Assembly: GCA_021464525.1 (NCBI GenBank)
Contig: JADRCO010000432.1
Location: 1 to 33,895 of the forward strand
Source of the DNA: Rhizophagus sp. LPA8_4_AMF
Taxonomy: Eukaryota > Glomeromycota > Glomeromycetes > Glomerales > Glomeraceae
Direction of reading: 5' to 3'
Length of the DNA stretch: 33,895 nt
A program made the position numbers and the translations under genes. This document shows, one piece after another, positions 32,372 to 33,895 of the stretch. Under the pieces are notes generated by a model. That model saw nothing but the letters and a program-made list of their open reading frames with translations, had not been told where the DNA came from and did no database searches. The number at the start of each line of letters is the position of its first letter. Positions within the stretch are counted from its first letter, which is position 1.

Positions 32372-33136
32372 AAAAGAGGATAAGAGTCCAAAATTGTTGT
32401 CTCCAAGTAAACGTTGGGGCAATAATCAGCTTCCTGGACAATTTATGAAGGTATATTTGTGAGTTTTAGTTTATCCTGTTTCATTTCTTATATTATTTAA
32501 CTCAAAAATGAAAATTTGAAGGAACATAATATGCAAACAAAATCTACCAAAAATAATATTCGGTACGTATTCTTACATATATTATGAAGTGTTTCATAGT
32601 TCAACGTATAACATTAACATTTTGCATTGTTTTATAGTACAAGGGACGATACAGTATTTAGATATTATGATGATACGGATACGTTATCAGTATATTTTGC
32701 AAAAGCATCTTCCGGCGTTGTAAGATATTGTGAAGAAGCAAACGATTTTATCCTTGTTTCTTATGACGGTGATGACAAGATAGTATCGGTTGAAATTTAT
32801 GAAGCATCAGAGTTATTGTGTTGCCACTTATTTGATACTTCAGAGACGATAGATAATAAGCCACCACTCTCTCTTTATCCCATTTGTTATGAAGATTGCG
32901 ATGATTTGGAGGTTCTCCTTGTTGGTTCTAAGCCTTCATCAATCACGTTCGAGAAAACTGAAGATAAAGATATTGAAGTGGGAATAAATGACGAAAAAAA
33001 AATCGTAACGTTATTATTTCACAATGCAAGTAGCAGATTAGCGAAAACATTACCAGAGAACGAAAGAGAAAAACTTGCAGAAAAAGCAAAGTTGAGGTCA
33101 TTAGAAATTGCAAAATGGTCTCATTTATTAGACTGA
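32352..33136 (+). CDS. DUF2283-like protein with two introns
   Basis: Exons are 32,352-32,450, 32,522-32,562 and 32,638-33,136 (GT-AG), giving 212 residues. Residues about 54-106 fit the bacterial DUF2283 pattern: FRYYDDTDTLSVYFA, a middle strand FILVSYDGDDKIV, then SVEIYEASELL with the family's IEI-AS ending. A second, weaker copy may follow at 147-180, ending KKIVTLLFHNAS. The C-terminus is a charged helix (ENEREKLAEKAKLRSLEIAKW). In prokaryotes DUF2283 genes commonly neighbour DUF4258 genes, as here. The introns show adaptation to a eukaryotic nucleus. Translation after the overlapping upstream frame would need its own transcript, re-initiation or an unseen splice. Confidence 0.62.
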
Positions 33137-33895
33137 AAAAGCATACAAATAACAAATCTCTAGATGAATAAATCTAAATTGTTTTGACAGAAAAACTTTT
33201 AAAGTTAATAAAAAATTATTTTACATTTAATAAGCAAATATGTAACCAATAATGCAATTTTTCATACAAAACTTCTTTTGAAATATTATTTCTTATTAAA
33301 CTTGACCAATTAATTTAATCTAAAATGATCATGAATTCATGATTTGATGAAGGCGAATTAATTTTAGAAAATAATTTTTCAAAATAAGACAAAAGTAGTG
33401 CATATTCAGGACAGATCTTCTGAACAAGGACGCTCAATTATGAAAAAAAAATTTTTTTTTCATTGCACATCTACATTTACGGTAAATAGGAATAAAAGAT
33501 TATGAAAAGGGGATAACCATTTTTTATTCCAGGATTCCAGGGACCTTATCAACCAGATACTGTACACTGTACATAAATAAAATTCAACGTGATATTATTT
33601 GAGGCATTTATCATGTAGTTAGTATTCTGGAAAATGTTTTGTAATATTTGATTGAAGTTTTCATCTCATATTTCATCTAGACTATACGTTCAGAATAAAT
33701 TGTCGGGTGTGAATTTTTCGCATATTTACACGTGAAAAATACTGAATAGACAATTTTATATGAAATAGGGTAAAAGGGCAACTGAATAAATTCTGTAATT
33801 CATTACACTCACATCGAAGATACGAAACTATCAGACTAATATATGGGGACTACCGCAGCAAAAGGTGGCGATACGTCAACCCATCCAATTTTGAG
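33137..33895. other. 3' flank, no gene recognised
   Basis: This is AT-rich sequence after the DUF2283-like stop, with T/A runs near 33,441-33,462. No coding frame, repeat or RNA gene is recognised up to the window end. Confidence 0.4.

Noticed and set aside
1-33895. tRNA and rRNA genes
   Set aside because: No cloverleaf with A and B boxes and no rRNA-like conserved segment was noticed by eye; a covariance-model scan would be decisive.

Overview
The window looks like nuclear DNA of an arbuscular mycorrhizal fungus (Glomeromycotina, most like Rhizophagus). It is very AT-rich. The genes have short GT-AG introns, and there are F-box/leucine-rich-repeat and BTB genes, decayed kinase-like genes and many degenerate mobile elements. 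The assignment rests on recognising protein families by eye, not on a search.

Positions 1-7,830 are a graveyard of accessory DNA. The end of a Tc1/mariner-like transposon is followed by an unrecognised broken gene and a broken minus-strand F-box/LRR gene. A broken minus-strand cassette comes next: an archaeo-eukaryotic-type primase domain joined to a D5-like superfamily 3 helicase, then a probable tyrosine recombinase. Positions 7,830-11,760 hold almost no coding sequence. They contain a 19-bp tandem array with a 50-bp palindrome, two miniature inverted-repeat elements (one hAT-like with a perfect 8-bp target duplication), and AT-rich tandem repeats.

Positions 11,759-24,802 are the conserved core, with intact housekeeping genes: mitochondrial-type methionyl-tRNA formyltransferase (7 exons), an arrestin-like protein, a TRM61-family tRNA adenine-N1 methyltransferase, CRIPT (5 exons), glutaryl-CoA dehydrogenase (10 exons), an F-box/LRR protein and a BTB/POZ protein. 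TRM61 and CRIPT diverge from a 165-bp shared promoter. Two of the genes point to mitochondrial work: translation initiation and lysine/tryptophan catabolism. The methyltransferase could be mitochondrial or nuclear.

Positions 24,803-33,895 are accessory again. They hold a small membrane-protein reading frame, a decayed protein-kinase-like gene, several inverted-repeat elements, and a membrane-anchored retropepsin-like protein whose catalytic DTG reads NTG. The last genes are a pair resembling the prokaryotic DUF4258-DUF2283 neighbour pair: two plus-strand genes overlapping by 20 bp, the second carrying two introns. This pair and the primase-helicase-recombinase cassette are the best candidates for unusual biology here.
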